Positions 18,201 to 26,851 are shown, numbered from the stretch's first letter. The stretch is 28,366 nt of DNA from Anaerolineae bacterium (GCA_020433835.1 JAGRBY010000021.1:1-28366); one strand, 5' to 3'. Numbers and translations: made by a program. The notes: generated by a model not told the origin, from the letters alone.

Positions 18201-18794
18201 GGAAATATTGAGCCCCGTACTGGAGAAGGTCAACTGGAGTTTAAGTGGGATTTCGACAATGGCGAGGAACCGGGAGCCGGCCAATTGCGTAATATACGTT
18301 ATGATACGGTTGGGCAGAAGACAGTGGTTTTAACTGTTACAGCCAAAGCCGCTGCCTGTAATAAAGCAAAAGCCACAGCAATTAGAAACATTATCAATAT
18401 TGGAACAACCTCAACGTCAATACTCAATAAGAATAAAGTTTATATTCCCCTCATTATTAAAGCAGGCTCTAACACCTCACAACTCACATCAATTGGAACC
18501 AATACGTCACCTCAAGTTACAGAACTTCAGGGCCGCTCAACAGTTACAGCTACCCACCTGGTGTGGTCTTCTTCGCTGGGAACTGAAGCGATAGCCGGTT
18601 ATCGAGTCTATAGGGCCACTGCTGGTAAAACATCTTTATCTTTTGCGTTATTGGCTAATCTACCTGCTGAAACCACCCATTACACTGATCCCACGGCTAC
18701 TTGTGAGCAAATCTATTTTGTGACCGCTTACACCGTTGAAGGTGAATCAAATGCCAGTTCTACCAGTTATTACAGTCCAGGTTGCGCTCCCTAA
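15255..18794 (+). CDS. Secreted FG-GAP repeat protein with PKD and FN3-like domains
   Basis: 1179 residues with a signal peptide (LALALGFITTSFMLLGF, cleavage near residue 37). About residues 108-790 carry 14 FG-GAP/VCBS-type repeats, recognised by W-x-D-x-x-x-D-G-x-L-D-L. About nine keep a complete Asp/Asn calcium loop (for example DVDRDGDLD, DFNNDGKLD, DKDGDGDLD). Fourteen repeats fit two integrin-like seven-blade propellers. After this come a region of about 190 residues containing an Asp/Gly-rich beta-domain, a PKD-like domain (about 955-1050, FKWDFDNGE), a VYIPLIIK segment and an FN3-like domain at the end. The role is likely adhesion or surface interaction. GGTGA five bases before ATG supports the start. 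Base composition is more AT-rich than the baseplate genes. Linkage to the eCIS genes is positional only (53-base gap). Confidence 0.92.
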   Translation: MINKQIIQIARTLALALGFITTSFMLLGFQATFLLAQSDSVPSSNQKITTASGANLVITEGTTVQQLFSTAVDLSPTDNSSVIAANNAVNLSQTPAFTSNLPSSPLSMDWGDVDRDGDLDLALGSQFGTAVYLNEDGILTQKWSVNRPTLEVRWFAYDSDDNLELIVVGNSAFNQPSGTGYNYIYTQPETDNIYTFFYSPYQLLHVAPGDYDGNGQSDLIITTNLLKPTDDCPIYLIKDIFSLISQIYPTPTRNCLPNQATASISPADFNNDGKLDLAASQIQNGEFGVYENAGGASFTFTSIIDDLSFPASDAAWGDYDSDGYLDLAMALPYSKEVRIYSNDKGIFASPTKILSSSLFLTPLTVDWADFNNDGKLDLAVAEMPPKIYDGASDFDQVLATLNTNALTFTAHINNLRGIDLDDDLDLDLALTNEVGPALVFKNSIPHLTTNLTSISTVPSESVDWGDANNDGYLDLLFGGRLHFYSATTGQFNTASTIIDSNAKISMFGEMVTDSNGTNYLDILLATSNDYKLYKSNNGNFASGQVWNYPSSASVKSMALGYLNNDSRVDILLGNGQDNSSQLANLAFLNDYKIAKPAPSFSWSSNETGQLEATYDLAWADYNHDGYLDYAAANGTNGVRIYRNNIDLSFSLAASIPSKDARAVAWVDYNADSFPDLTVGNFEAANRIYKNENGNGTFTDKWNSNDNSKTTSLAWADWDNDNDLDLAVGNDGQDQIFKNTGSSEPPKLQVIWRSLETNHTTGIAWGDKDGDGDLDLAVSQTGAGAQNGVYENHTIWPSHLANNSFNKYMPLPRNPSYVVINRPGTEPDAFSYSSGELIGYNPQNSSTDPIMVAIDFQLFDPDGEARGGDLNTPGDPVYNNIKYEYSMNGGGSWTDAISQSPTTETARGGEPHTLIWEPPNETSDNALFRITVIHQKPTGPVQRAKTVTVSPPFRLRPDNCNWPANPSINIVGDQNTGSLIQFIGNIEPRTGEGQLEFKWDFDNGEEPGAGQLRNIRYDTVGQKTVVLTVTAKAAACNKAKATAIRNIINIGTTSTSILNKNKVYIPLIIKAGSNTSQLTSIGTNTSPQVTELQGRSTVTATHLVWSSSLGTEAIAGYRVYRATAGKTSLSFALLANLPAETTHYTDPTATCEQIYFVTAYTVEGESNASSTSYYSPGCAP
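15580..17630 (+). repeat. 14 degenerate FG-GAP coding repeats
   Basis: Repeat units of about 40-55 codons start with W(G/A)D and carry the Asp-rich loop. Repeats 1, 3, 4, 5, 6, 8, 11, 13 and 14 have near-complete calcium loops. Repeats 2, 7, 9, 10 and 12 are degenerate (for example YLNNDSRVD). Units 4 and 6 share a nearly identical DNA core for DFNNDGKLDLA. Confidence 0.85.
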
Positions 18795-18833
18795 TGGACC
18801 AACCTAACTGTCTATAAATCTAGAGAGAATATT

Positions 18834-21800
18834 ATGAAAATTTTTTTTTCACGATTATGGAGACAATTGGCAACTACGTTAATACTAAGCCTGGTTTTCG
18901 TTACTATATCTTTTGGATGGTTAGCCTTATCTCACCCAACAGTAGCGCAAGCTATAACCCAGATACCGGCAAATCAAAATGGTAAACAATATTATAGTGT
19001 GTCGCATCAGCTTATTGGGGTACTACAAAACGATCCTGGGTTTATCCATGAAAGGCAAACCAATAATAATGAGGACGATATCTTCCCGTCAATCAACGGG
19101 GATGGTACTAAAATTGCCTTTGTTAGAAATAATGAGATTTTTATCAAAAATGGTGGAGATCAAATAACAACTAACAACAAAAAGGTTAATACAGCCCCAT
19201 CGCTCAATGAAGAGGGTACAACTGTTGCCTTTGATTCAACCGGTTGTAACGAGTGCAATAATGACGACGGCAATTTTGAGATTATGGTAGCAACAAAACC
19301 AAAATTCACAAACGTAACGCCTACTGTAGGTACAATCCGACCAAGCTTTAGTCTATTTCCATCTATAGACATTAGTGGAGATTTAATCGCTTTTATGTCC
19401 GATTATAATCTAGCAGGAAACAATGCTGACTATAACTCGGAGATTTTTTTATACAACAGCAAATCCTCTATCACGATTACACAAATCACCAACACCCAAG
19501 GCGGCGTAGCCAATGAAGCACCGGCCTTAAGTGGCAATGGCAAATTTATAGCCTTTGTATCTAGTGGTAATCTCGATCCCACTACAGATAACAGCGGAGC
19601 CAGAAACAATCCGGAAATTTTCTTATACAACGATACTAACAAAAAGTTTATCCAAATTACCGATACGAGTAGCCCCATTAAAAACAGCCAACCCACTATC
19701 AGCGATGACGGGCGCTTTATAGCCTTTGTATCTGACGGCGATTTGGTTTCAGGCATGAATAGCAGCGATCAGAAAAATGAAGAGATCTTCGTTTATGATC
19801 GTCAAAAAGATAAAATTCTCCAGATAACAAAGACAAATTCAGGGGTCTCAAACAAACAGCCCAATATTAGCGGCAATGGTCTAAGTATAGCCTTTGTGTC
19901 TGACGGCGATTTGGTTTCAGGTATGAATAGCGGCGATCAGAGAAATGAAGAAATCTATTTGGGCCAACTTACCCTTCCGCAAGTATCTGTCTCTATTCTA
20001 CAGGTAACAGAGACCAAAAGCTCTGTAATAAATAAGCATCCATCTATTAATACCGAAGGGAATATAATAGCCTACGCATCTAATAGAAATTATGACGGAG
20101 ATAAAATATTCCATATTTGGACAGCAGAGCGGGATATTGTTAATCTAAGCATCACGAAAACAGCCTCACCAGAGATAATAAAAATTGGTGAAGAGCTAGT
20201 TTATACAATTGTTGTCACCAATAATGGTCCGGCCACGGCCCAAAATGTTATTATTACGGATAATCTCCCATCGCAAGTAAGTAAAGATTCGATAGCTCCA
20301 AGTGGGAGATGTAACTATTCAACAGATTCTCACAAAGTTACCTGCACATTTAATATGTTAAACAAGAATGCCTCGGTTACCATTACAATCACCGTTAAAA
20401 CAAATGCTATAGGCTCTATTGTTAATACAGCAAACGTAGCAAGCGAATCCGAAGATTTTGATCTAAGCAATAACTCCGCATCCGCAACGGCAGAAGTTCG
20501 CTCAATTGCGGAATTAGAGATAAGCAAAACTGTGACACCAACAACAATCCAAAAAGATTCTCCCCTGCTTTATACGATTATTGTCACTAACACTGGGCCT
20601 TACACAGCAACGGATGTTACCCTAACCGACATATTACCGCGCGAGATTTACCCCAAGAAAGTCACTGATGATGATAAAAAAAACAACTTTGGTAATAGTA
20701 CCAAAAATAATCTTGTGTTGAATTCGGATGGCCTATTAAAGTTAACCGGAACCAATTTATCAGGCAGTTATACCCGTTTGGTTACGGCCGAAACCGCCGT
20801 TAACTGGGCCGAACTCGCCTGGCTTCCGGAACGTCCTATTGGTTACGAATTACCCAACAACGGAGGTAATGAAACCGCTTATCAGGGGGGAGTAGATATG
20901 TCCGGCAACTCGCTATTATTACACCTAAACGAAAATTCTAACCCATACTCATATTACTATTATTATTATACTGATCACTCTGGCAATAATAGATCAGTCT
21001 ATTGTTACTATTATTATTGTCCATTTTTATCCTCTTTTGGAAAGTTTAAAAATGGATTATATTTTAATGGTTATAGTGGTTATTTATATACAAATCTAGG
21101 AATCGACCAATCAAGTTCAACGAATGGGGTCACTATGATGGCTTGGGTTTACCCATATGGTTCAAGCTCTAGCCGCCAGCAGGTAATTAGTTCTGACCGA
21201 GGTGGATTTGAATGGTCAATACTTCGCGAAGGCAGTTTCTGGCACGTCTACACCGGCGAACAGAACCGTAATACAAATTTTGCAGTCGACACCTATACCT
21301 GGCAACATATTGCAGCGGTTTTTGATCCTAATACCCAAACTGTAAGATTTTATAAAAACGGACAACAAACTGAAATATCATCCTATGATACCTATCTTTA
21401 TACAACTTACGTATCCATTGGGCGCAATCCTTTGTATTATTCAGAATATTTCTATGGCTATATCGACGAAGTTGCAATTTTTAGTAAACCGTTAGACTCA
21501 GAAGAAATTAACGATATTTATTTAAGAGGAGCAATGGAGCTAAAACTAGACGTTCAGTCATGTAATGACCCAAATTGCCAGGGTGCTGGCGATTCCTCAA
21601 TAGCACGATTTACTCAGTCAGCTAACAAGGAGGCTAACAGTCCGTCTTTGGCTTCTCTAAACCTCATACAAAATCAGTATTTATCCTATACAGTATCCTT
21701 AGAAAAAGATGCAAAGGCAGCAACCTCTACTGGGCTTGAAAGAGTTTCAATTACCAGCGATGATTTTTCGGAACTGGAGGTTACTACAAGTTCTAGTAAC

Positions 21801-22898
21801 TCTACCTGTATTCCAAATGCAACTGTTGTCTGCACTCTGGGCGATTTAAGTAATACAAATGGAGCTAATGTACTTAAGGTTACAATATCCTCCACAGCAA
21901 CACAGGTGGCTGATATAACCAATGTAGCCCGCGTCACCAGTAGTGCATTTTCAGAAAGGGACGATGTCTCCCCTATCGTAGTAACGGCTACTGTAACGTC
22001 ACTGTTAAAACCTGTAACCTTAACTTACGTTAAAACCGCTCCCGCCTCTATATTGGCCGGGACACGATTTAACTATACCATTACTATAACCAATCCGATT
22101 ACCAATAATAGTGTAGCGGCAGGTGTAGTTATTACCGACATCTTACCGTCTCAAGTTCAAACAAACACCGTTCAAATATTATCCAACTCATGCATAAATG
22201 CTGAGCAAACTATTAAAGAAGGCAATAAATTCATTTGCGACCTCGAAAACCTCGCTTCGGGTTCCACGGAAACCGTTGTACTAAATGTAAAGCATAACGG
22301 TACAGCCCTCGATCTCAACGAAGCCAAAATCAATGCATCCAATCCTAATTTTAAGGAAGGAACTTTCTTCTCAAATCCCACTACCGTCATATCTGCTACC
22401 GATCTAATTGTATCAAAAGTGGTAACGCCCAACTTAGTTTCTCCAGGAGTTCCTCTAACCTATACCATAACCGTAAACAACTTGGGGCCATTTGATGCCA
22501 ACAAAGTGACTCTAACAGATACACTTGTGGCAGATATTCCGGTTACATTTACAGTCATCAGTTCTAGCATCACGCCAACAACCAACTGTAATTCAACCTC
22601 GGGCAAAACAATCACGTGTACGCTTACATTTAATTCTCTCGCGGTCAACGATTCCATAACGACAACTGTCCTGGTTACACCTTCTGACGCAGGCACCATT
22701 GTCAATGGGGTTACAGTGGCAAGCGATTTACCTGATCCTGATCCAAACAATAATACCCCTCCTGCACTTAACACCGGTTCGGAGTTAGATCAACTCTTTC
22801 TCCCTCTAGTACTCAAACAAAAAACTTCGACTTCAAAGAGTTTATGGAATAGAATACCTATATATTTACCTATCTTATCAAAGTTGCATAAAAAATAG
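18834..22898 (+). CDS. Giant secreted protein: PD40 propeller, DUF11 repeats, inserted LamG module
   Basis: 1354 residues with a signal peptide ending AQA near residue 40. Residues 80-432 hold seven PD40/TolB-like repeats (for example PSINGDGTKIAFV, PTISDDGRFIAFVSDGD), fitting one seven-blade propeller. DUF11 repeats follow at about 435-559, 560-610 plus 969-1058, 1059-1188 and 1189-1315 (typical YTIVVTNNGPATAQNVIITD). The second DUF11 is split by a module of about 350 residues. Within that module a LamG-like lectin fold lies at about 696-896 (LLLHLNE, VTMMAWVYP, WQHIAAVFD, GYIDEVAIFS), followed by a short beta-region (DVQSCNDPNCQG). The C-tail contains LFLPLVLK and IYLPILSK. Probably a surface stalk or adhesin; LamG suggests carbohydrate or protein binding. 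AGAGAG lies eight bases before the start. The gene is visibly AT-rich. Confidence 0.92.
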   Translation: MKIFFSRLWRQLATTLILSLVFVTISFGWLALSHPTVAQAITQIPANQNGKQYYSVSHQLIGVLQNDPGFIHERQTNNNEDDIFPSINGDGTKIAFVRNNEIFIKNGGDQITTNNKKVNTAPSLNEEGTTVAFDSTGCNECNNDDGNFEIMVATKPKFTNVTPTVGTIRPSFSLFPSIDISGDLIAFMSDYNLAGNNADYNSEIFLYNSKSSITITQITNTQGGVANEAPALSGNGKFIAFVSSGNLDPTTDNSGARNNPEIFLYNDTNKKFIQITDTSSPIKNSQPTISDDGRFIAFVSDGDLVSGMNSSDQKNEEIFVYDRQKDKILQITKTNSGVSNKQPNISGNGLSIAFVSDGDLVSGMNSGDQRNEEIYLGQLTLPQVSVSILQVTETKSSVINKHPSINTEGNIIAYASNRNYDGDKIFHIWTAERDIVNLSITKTASPEIIKIGEELVYTIVVTNNGPATAQNVIITDNLPSQVSKDSIAPSGRCNYSTDSHKVTCTFNMLNKNASVTITITVKTNAIGSIVNTANVASESEDFDLSNNSASATAEVRSIAELEISKTVTPTTIQKDSPLLYTIIVTNTGPYTATDVTLTDILPREIYPKKVTDDDKKNNFGNSTKNNLVLNSDGLLKLTGTNLSGSYTRLVTAETAVNWAELAWLPERPIGYELPNNGGNETAYQGGVDMSGNSLLLHLNENSNPYSYYYYYYTDHSGNNRSVYCYYYYCPFLSSFGKFKNGLYFNGYSGYLYTNLGIDQSSSTNGVTMMAWVYPYGSSSSRQQVISSDRGGFEWSILREGSFWHVYTGEQNRNTNFAVDTYTWQHIAAVFDPNTQTVRFYKNGQQTEISSYDTYLYTTYVSIGRNPLYYSEYFYGYIDEVAIFSKPLDSEEINDIYLRGAMELKLDVQSCNDPNCQGAGDSSIARFTQSANKEANSPSLASLNLIQNQYLSYTVSLEKDAKAATSTGLERVSITSDDFSELEVTTSSSNSTCIPNATVVCTLGDLSNTNGANVLKVTISSTATQVADITNVARVTSSAFSERDDVSPIVVTATVTSLLKPVTLTYVKTAPASILAGTRFNYTITITNPITNNSVAAGVVITDILPSQVQTNTVQILSNSCINAEQTIKEGNKFICDLENLASGSTETVVLNVKHNGTALDLNEAKINASNPNFKEGTFFSNPTTVISATDLIVSKVVTPNLVSPGVPLTYTITVNNLGPFDANKVTLTDTLVADIPVTFTVISSSITPTTNCNSTSGKTITCTLTFNSLAVNDSITTTVLVTPSDAGTIVNGVTVASDLPDPDPNNNTPPALNTGSELDQLFLPLVLKQKTSTSKSLWNRIPIYLPILSKLHKK
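19719..19956 (+). repeat. 70-bp direct repeat (duplicated PD40 blade)
   Basis: Bases 19719-19788 and 19887-19956 match at 65 of 70 positions, exactly 168 bases (56 codons) apart. Both encode IAFVSDGDLVSGMNS with a following QxNEEI. Four of the five differences look synonymous or conservative. This indicates a recent duplication of one propeller blade or gene conversion between blades. Confidence 0.9.
20945..21020 (+). repeat. TAT-triplet runs encoding tyrosine stretches
   Basis: The identical 14-mer TTACTATTATTATT occurs at 20954-20967 and 21005-21018, in the same frame (51 bases apart). The runs encode YSYYYYYYT and YCYYYYC inside the LamG module, in a loop that in related modules I remember as Gly/Ser/Asn-rich. 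Confidence 0.85.
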
Positions 22899-22957
22899 AG
22901 CCGATAGAAGTACTTTCCTTAAACCCATCATATATTATCACAAAATCAAAAAGTCGA

Positions 22958-24412
22958 ATGGTTAAAGTAGTGCTTAGCAACACACATCAATCAATCTCTA
23001 TATTTATAGCCAGTATATTATTTGCGTTTCTCGCCTGCACCCCATGGCAACAGCAAACGCAAGCCCCCCCCCCAACCGCTACCCCCATTGTCCTGCGCTT
23101 TAACATCGATGGACAGGCGGCAGCAGTAAACGATCCGAACCCTACGCCAACCCGCACCCAGAACTTACAACTCCCGACCGTGCAGCTCTTGCCAACGCCC
23201 GCACCAACCCTGACATCTACGCCAGTGCCATCATCAACAGTGCCGCTAGCTCAGCCAACTACGCTACTACTTCCGACTTTACCACCCCCCACCGAACCAC
23301 TGCCGACGCCAACATCAACACCGGAGGCAGAAGGTGGCATCTACACCGGCAATATGACCGATTTGATCGAACCCCAAGGCCCCGGCCCCGGCTATACGCT
23401 GCCCTCGGAGGCCAATCAACTCGAGTTCAAATGGGCCTGGCGCGGTGTGGAGATACGTCCTTGCCAACTGCAAGAAGGATACAGCTTTGAAGTACGTTTG
23501 TGGCCTGCTCCGGACAATCCACATCTGGTCGGCAGCAGCGGCCCCATGGGCACCATCGACGTGGCCGAAGCGAAGGATATCATTGCGGCATCGTGCGACC
23601 CCAAATCCGGCACCTGGCGATATACGGTTAACTATCTGCACCAAACGCCGGCGGTCGTGATGGCCGGTGGCGAAGGGCATTTCTTTTGGGATGTCGCCTA
23701 CATCCAAATCGATCCATACCAACCGCAGATGGTCTCACTACCCCAGGATTTTTTCATCCCGCCCTCCGCCAACAGTCCGACCCGCACCCCGGTTCCCACG
23801 GCCACAGCGTTTTATTATCCGGAACCGGCCGTTAAACCCTCCGGCAATATCACCTTGCTTGCGCCGGAATCGGGTAAAGTTTTTGGGGCCGATGTCGGGC
23901 CGGTCGAATTCAAATGGCACTGGGACGGCCCCATATTAACCGACACCTGCCAACCGGCAGAACGATACGGCTTTGAACTACGGGTCGGATCAGTGCAGCC
24001 GGGCTATTCGCCTCTGGGCGTAATCGATGTCACCCAAGAGCAATATAAAATTGGCTGCGACCGTGAGGCAGGTGTATTTCACCTAACTGTGCTGGATATC
24101 AAGCAACTGCCCGGCATCAAACAGCCATTTATCGACGAACGCTGGGACGGGCACTACCGCTGGGATGTGGCTCTGGTCAGCATCCAACCCTACATTAGTC
24201 CCGATTCAGCGCCGCCGCCGAACACCTTTGAAATCTCACTCAGCCATTACGCCGGACCGCTTGATCCTTTGGGCGAAACGCTGGCCTGCGGAGTCTTTTC
24301 CTCGTGGATTGAAGCGCAGGCTATTTTTCTGGCTTCCGGGGGACCAGGTACAGACTTTCACGGCATCGATCCCGACGGCAACGGGTTAGCTTGTGACGAA
24401 CTACGGAAGTAG
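22958..24412 (+). CDS. Lipoprotein with duplicated beta-domain and C-terminal Excalibur domain
   Basis: 484 residues. A lipobox (FLAC, Cys27) follows a hydrophobic segment, so it is probably exported and lipid-anchored. Residues 33-125 are a Thr/Pro-rich spacer. Two related domains follow at about 127-267 and 295-424. Both contain EFKW, a GYSFEVRL or GFELRV strand, a GxIDV turn, a conserved Cys before a hydrophobic strand, and a closing G-H-x-x-W-D-V motif. Each has two or more Cys that could pair. The end (about 442-484) is an Excalibur-type calcium-binding domain: C-x-F-S-S-W-x-E-A, then DPDGNGLACDELRK. Excalibur domains occur on extracellular proteins. The codons are GC-richer than those of the upstream giant gene. 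The next gene starts 15 bases later, suggesting one transcript with the pentapeptide and Hedgehog-like genes. The ligand is unknown. Confidence 0.82.
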   Translation: MVKVVLSNTHQSISIFIASILFAFLACTPWQQQTQAPPPTATPIVLRFNIDGQAAAVNDPNPTPTRTQNLQLPTVQLLPTPAPTLTSTPVPSSTVPLAQPTTLLLPTLPPPTEPLPTPTSTPEAEGGIYTGNMTDLIEPQGPGPGYTLPSEANQLEFKWAWRGVEIRPCQLQEGYSFEVRLWPAPDNPHLVGSSGPMGTIDVAEAKDIIAASCDPKSGTWRYTVNYLHQTPAVVMAGGEGHFFWDVAYIQIDPYQPQMVSLPQDFFIPPSANSPTRTPVPTATAFYYPEPAVKPSGNITLLAPESGKVFGADVGPVEFKWHWDGPILTDTCQPAERYGFELRVGSVQPGYSPLGVIDVTQEQYKIGCDREAGVFHLTVLDIKQLPGIKQPFIDERWDGHYRWDVALVSIQPYISPDSAPPPNTFEISLSHYAGPLDPLGETLACGVFSSWIEAQAIFLASGGPGTDFHGIDPDGNGLACDELRK

Positions 24413-24427
24413 AGAGTAGAGTAGATT

Positions 24428-26851
24428 ATGGAAACAACCGAACAAACCCTTGATCACGCCCAAACAGAAGAAAATCCAAACAGTTGCCTCTCTTGTGGCT
24501 GCCTAACGCTTATTCTCGTTGTACTTTGCACAGCAACAATGTATACCGGCCAAATTGGCTGGACTTGGTGGCAGTTAGGTTGCGTTTACAATTGCACCCA
24601 CGTAAACTTGCAAAAACACAATCTACAAGGTGCCATTCTTATTGGGGTAGATTTAAGTGAGGCTGACCTGCGGGGAGCTGATTTGAGCGGAGCTTATTTA
24701 TATTGGGTCGATCTGAGTCGGGCCAATCTCAGTCCCATCACCATAGAGAATTCGGCTGATGAAGCGCATCAACAGGCAATCGAAACTCTTGCCTCCACCT
24801 CAACAATCAACAATCAGCTTGCACAAGAAATTATCATCCCCACCAACTTCAGCAATGCCTATTTTTATAGCGTCGATCTGAGCAAAACAATATTGAATGG
24901 CACCCTATTTCCCGGAGCCGATTTGCGGGGTGCAACATTTGGCGACTCCTTAGAACGAACAGATCTAAGTAAAACAGATTTAAGAGGCCTCGACCTCCAA
25001 AACGTTGATCTCACCCAGGCCAGCCTCATTGAGGCCGATTTAACCGAAACAAACTTAAGTGGGGCTATGCTCACGAATGCGGATCTGACACGGGCCAACT
25101 TAACCCAAACCGACCTCTCTGGCGCATCCCTACAGCAAGCTAACTTAACCGGAGCCATTCTCGTCGGCACAAAACTATCAGATGCTGACCTAACCGAGGC
25201 CGATTTGGACGCGGCCAGTTTGAATGCGGTAATTTTAAAGGGTATCAATTTAGACTTTGTGTCGTTTAAAAATACCGTCATTACCGACTCAGATTTAGAC
25301 GAACGTTCGGAATTGGTGTTGAACTTAGTGAACGAACTTGGTGACATACAAGTGCTGTCGTCAAAAGTTTTAAGCAATGCAAATTTAAGCCAAGCCGATT
25401 TAAGCGAGAAAAATTTCGAAAAAGCAACCTTTGAGAAATCCAATTTAAGCAGCGCGAATTTAACCGGCGCTATTTTGCGAGAGGCTAATCTAAGTAGCAC
25501 AAATTTACAACAAGCTAATCTAACCGGTGCAGATTTGACGGGCGCGATAATTGATTCTAGCACCAATTTGAAGCAGGTTAATATTGACGCGTCTACAAAG
25601 TTTGATCCGCAGCTGATTAATTGGTTGGATCAAAATCATTTAACGCTCGATGGCATCAATTGGAGCGAACAAATACTGGTCGGTATTAATTTAAGACAAG
25701 CAGATTTAAAGCAAGCCAATCTGTCGGGCACCGACTTAAGCAACGCTATTATAAGTGATGCCGATCTAAGTGAGGCCAATTTCAGTAAAGCTGTTTTGAT
25801 AGGAGCAGATTTAACCCAATCAACTTTAAATGGGGCTAACCTTCAAATGGCTAATCTTAGCAAGGCAAAATTACAAGAGGCCAAGCTACAAAACGCTAAC
25901 TTGTCGGAAGCAAATTTAACAGACGCAGAGTTACATCAAGCAGAGCTTCAAGAGCAAAACTTGCGTAAATTAAACCTCAGCCGTGCAGATTTAAGCCAAG
26001 CCAAACTCAACAACGCGGATTTAACGAACGCCATACTCATCGATACCAATTTAGAAGATGCCGATTTGACGGGTGCCAACTTAACGGGGGCCAACTTAAC
26101 CAACGCAACCTTAACAGGAACCGTGTTAAGCAAAGCAAACTTACGCAATGTAACTATCACCAATGCTCAAATTGACAGCAAATGGCGGCTTGTCATCACG
26201 CTTGTTAATCAAGGCGTTTCAGAGCAAGCTTTAGCCGGTGTTGATCTAAGCGACGCTAATTTAAGCCAGGTCGACTTTAAAGGCACAAGTTTGGTGGGAA
26301 CGAACTTAACCGGGGCCGTCCTTAGTGGTACAAATTTTGCCTTATCACCTCTGGATAATATAAAAATAGATGATGAAGCCCTGCAAACAGCCGATGAAAA
26401 GTGGCGACTGGTATTAACCTTGATTACGCGTGGTCCGTCAAATGTGCAGTTGCAGAATAAAGATTTAAGCAAAGCCAACCTAAACGGCTTAAATTTGGCC
26501 GGCATCAACCTAAGCCAAGCCGATCTAAGCAATGCCTTGCTCAGAAATACAGTACTAACCGGCGCTCGACTAAACGGCACAAACTTTAGTAAAGGGGACC
26601 TAAACGAGGGGAACCTGACCGGTGCCAATCTCTCCAATGCCAACCTCAGCGAGGCAAACCTTGTGGGAGCCGACCTCACCGGGGCCAATCTCGTTGGTGC
26701 TAATCTCAGCGGGGCTAACCTTACGAACGCACATCTAACCGGGGCCGATCTCTCAAACGCCAACTTAAGCGGAGCCATTCTCAATCAGACCATTGTCAGC
26801 AATGCAAAACTAAATGGAACCACGATGCCGGATGGAAGCACCCACAAATAA
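24428..26851 (+). CDS. Long pentapeptide-repeat membrane protein
   Basis: 807 residues. A short acidic N-terminus with a CLSCGC cluster leads to one membrane segment (about 24-41). From residue 58 to the end the protein is mainly A(D/N)LxX pentapeptide repeats, which fold as a right-handed quadrilateral beta-helix. The solenoid is broken by four spacers: near 110 (a helical insert), 290 (ELVLNLVNELG), 388 (INWLDQNHL), 582 (KWRLVITLVNQG) and 655 (KWRLVLTLITRG); three of these share the pattern (K)W-x-L-V-x-x-L-V-x-x-G. The length is very large for the family. Function of most such proteins is unknown; a rod-like spacer or interaction surface is plausible. Its 3' end overlaps the Hedgehog-like gene. 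The long antisense frames inside it reflect the repeat codons and are not genes. Confidence 0.95.
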   Translation: METTEQTLDHAQTEENPNSCLSCGCLTLILVVLCTATMYTGQIGWTWWQLGCVYNCTHVNLQKHNLQGAILIGVDLSEADLRGADLSGAYLYWVDLSRANLSPITIENSADEAHQQAIETLASTSTINNQLAQEIIIPTNFSNAYFYSVDLSKTILNGTLFPGADLRGATFGDSLERTDLSKTDLRGLDLQNVDLTQASLIEADLTETNLSGAMLTNADLTRANLTQTDLSGASLQQANLTGAILVGTKLSDADLTEADLDAASLNAVILKGINLDFVSFKNTVITDSDLDERSELVLNLVNELGDIQVLSSKVLSNANLSQADLSEKNFEKATFEKSNLSSANLTGAILREANLSSTNLQQANLTGADLTGAIIDSSTNLKQVNIDASTKFDPQLINWLDQNHLTLDGINWSEQILVGINLRQADLKQANLSGTDLSNAIISDADLSEANFSKAVLIGADLTQSTLNGANLQMANLSKAKLQEAKLQNANLSEANLTDAELHQAELQEQNLRKLNLSRADLSQAKLNNADLTNAILIDTNLEDADLTGANLTGANLTNATLTGTVLSKANLRNVTITNAQIDSKWRLVITLVNQGVSEQALAGVDLSDANLSQVDFKGTSLVGTNLTGAVLSGTNFALSPLDNIKIDDEALQTADEKWRLVLTLITRGPSNVQLQNKDLSKANLNGLNLAGINLSQADLSNALLRNTVLTGARLNGTNFSKGDLNEGNLTGANLSNANLSEANLVGADLTGANLVGANLSGANLTNAHLTGADLSNANLSGAILNQTIVSNAKLNGTTMPDGSTHK

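Noticed and set aside
24865..25566. 233-residue - strand frame with Ser/Ala/Lys/Val repeats
   Set aside because: It is the antisense reading of pentapeptide-repeat codons; periodicity comes from the + strand protein. The same applies to 26209-26784.
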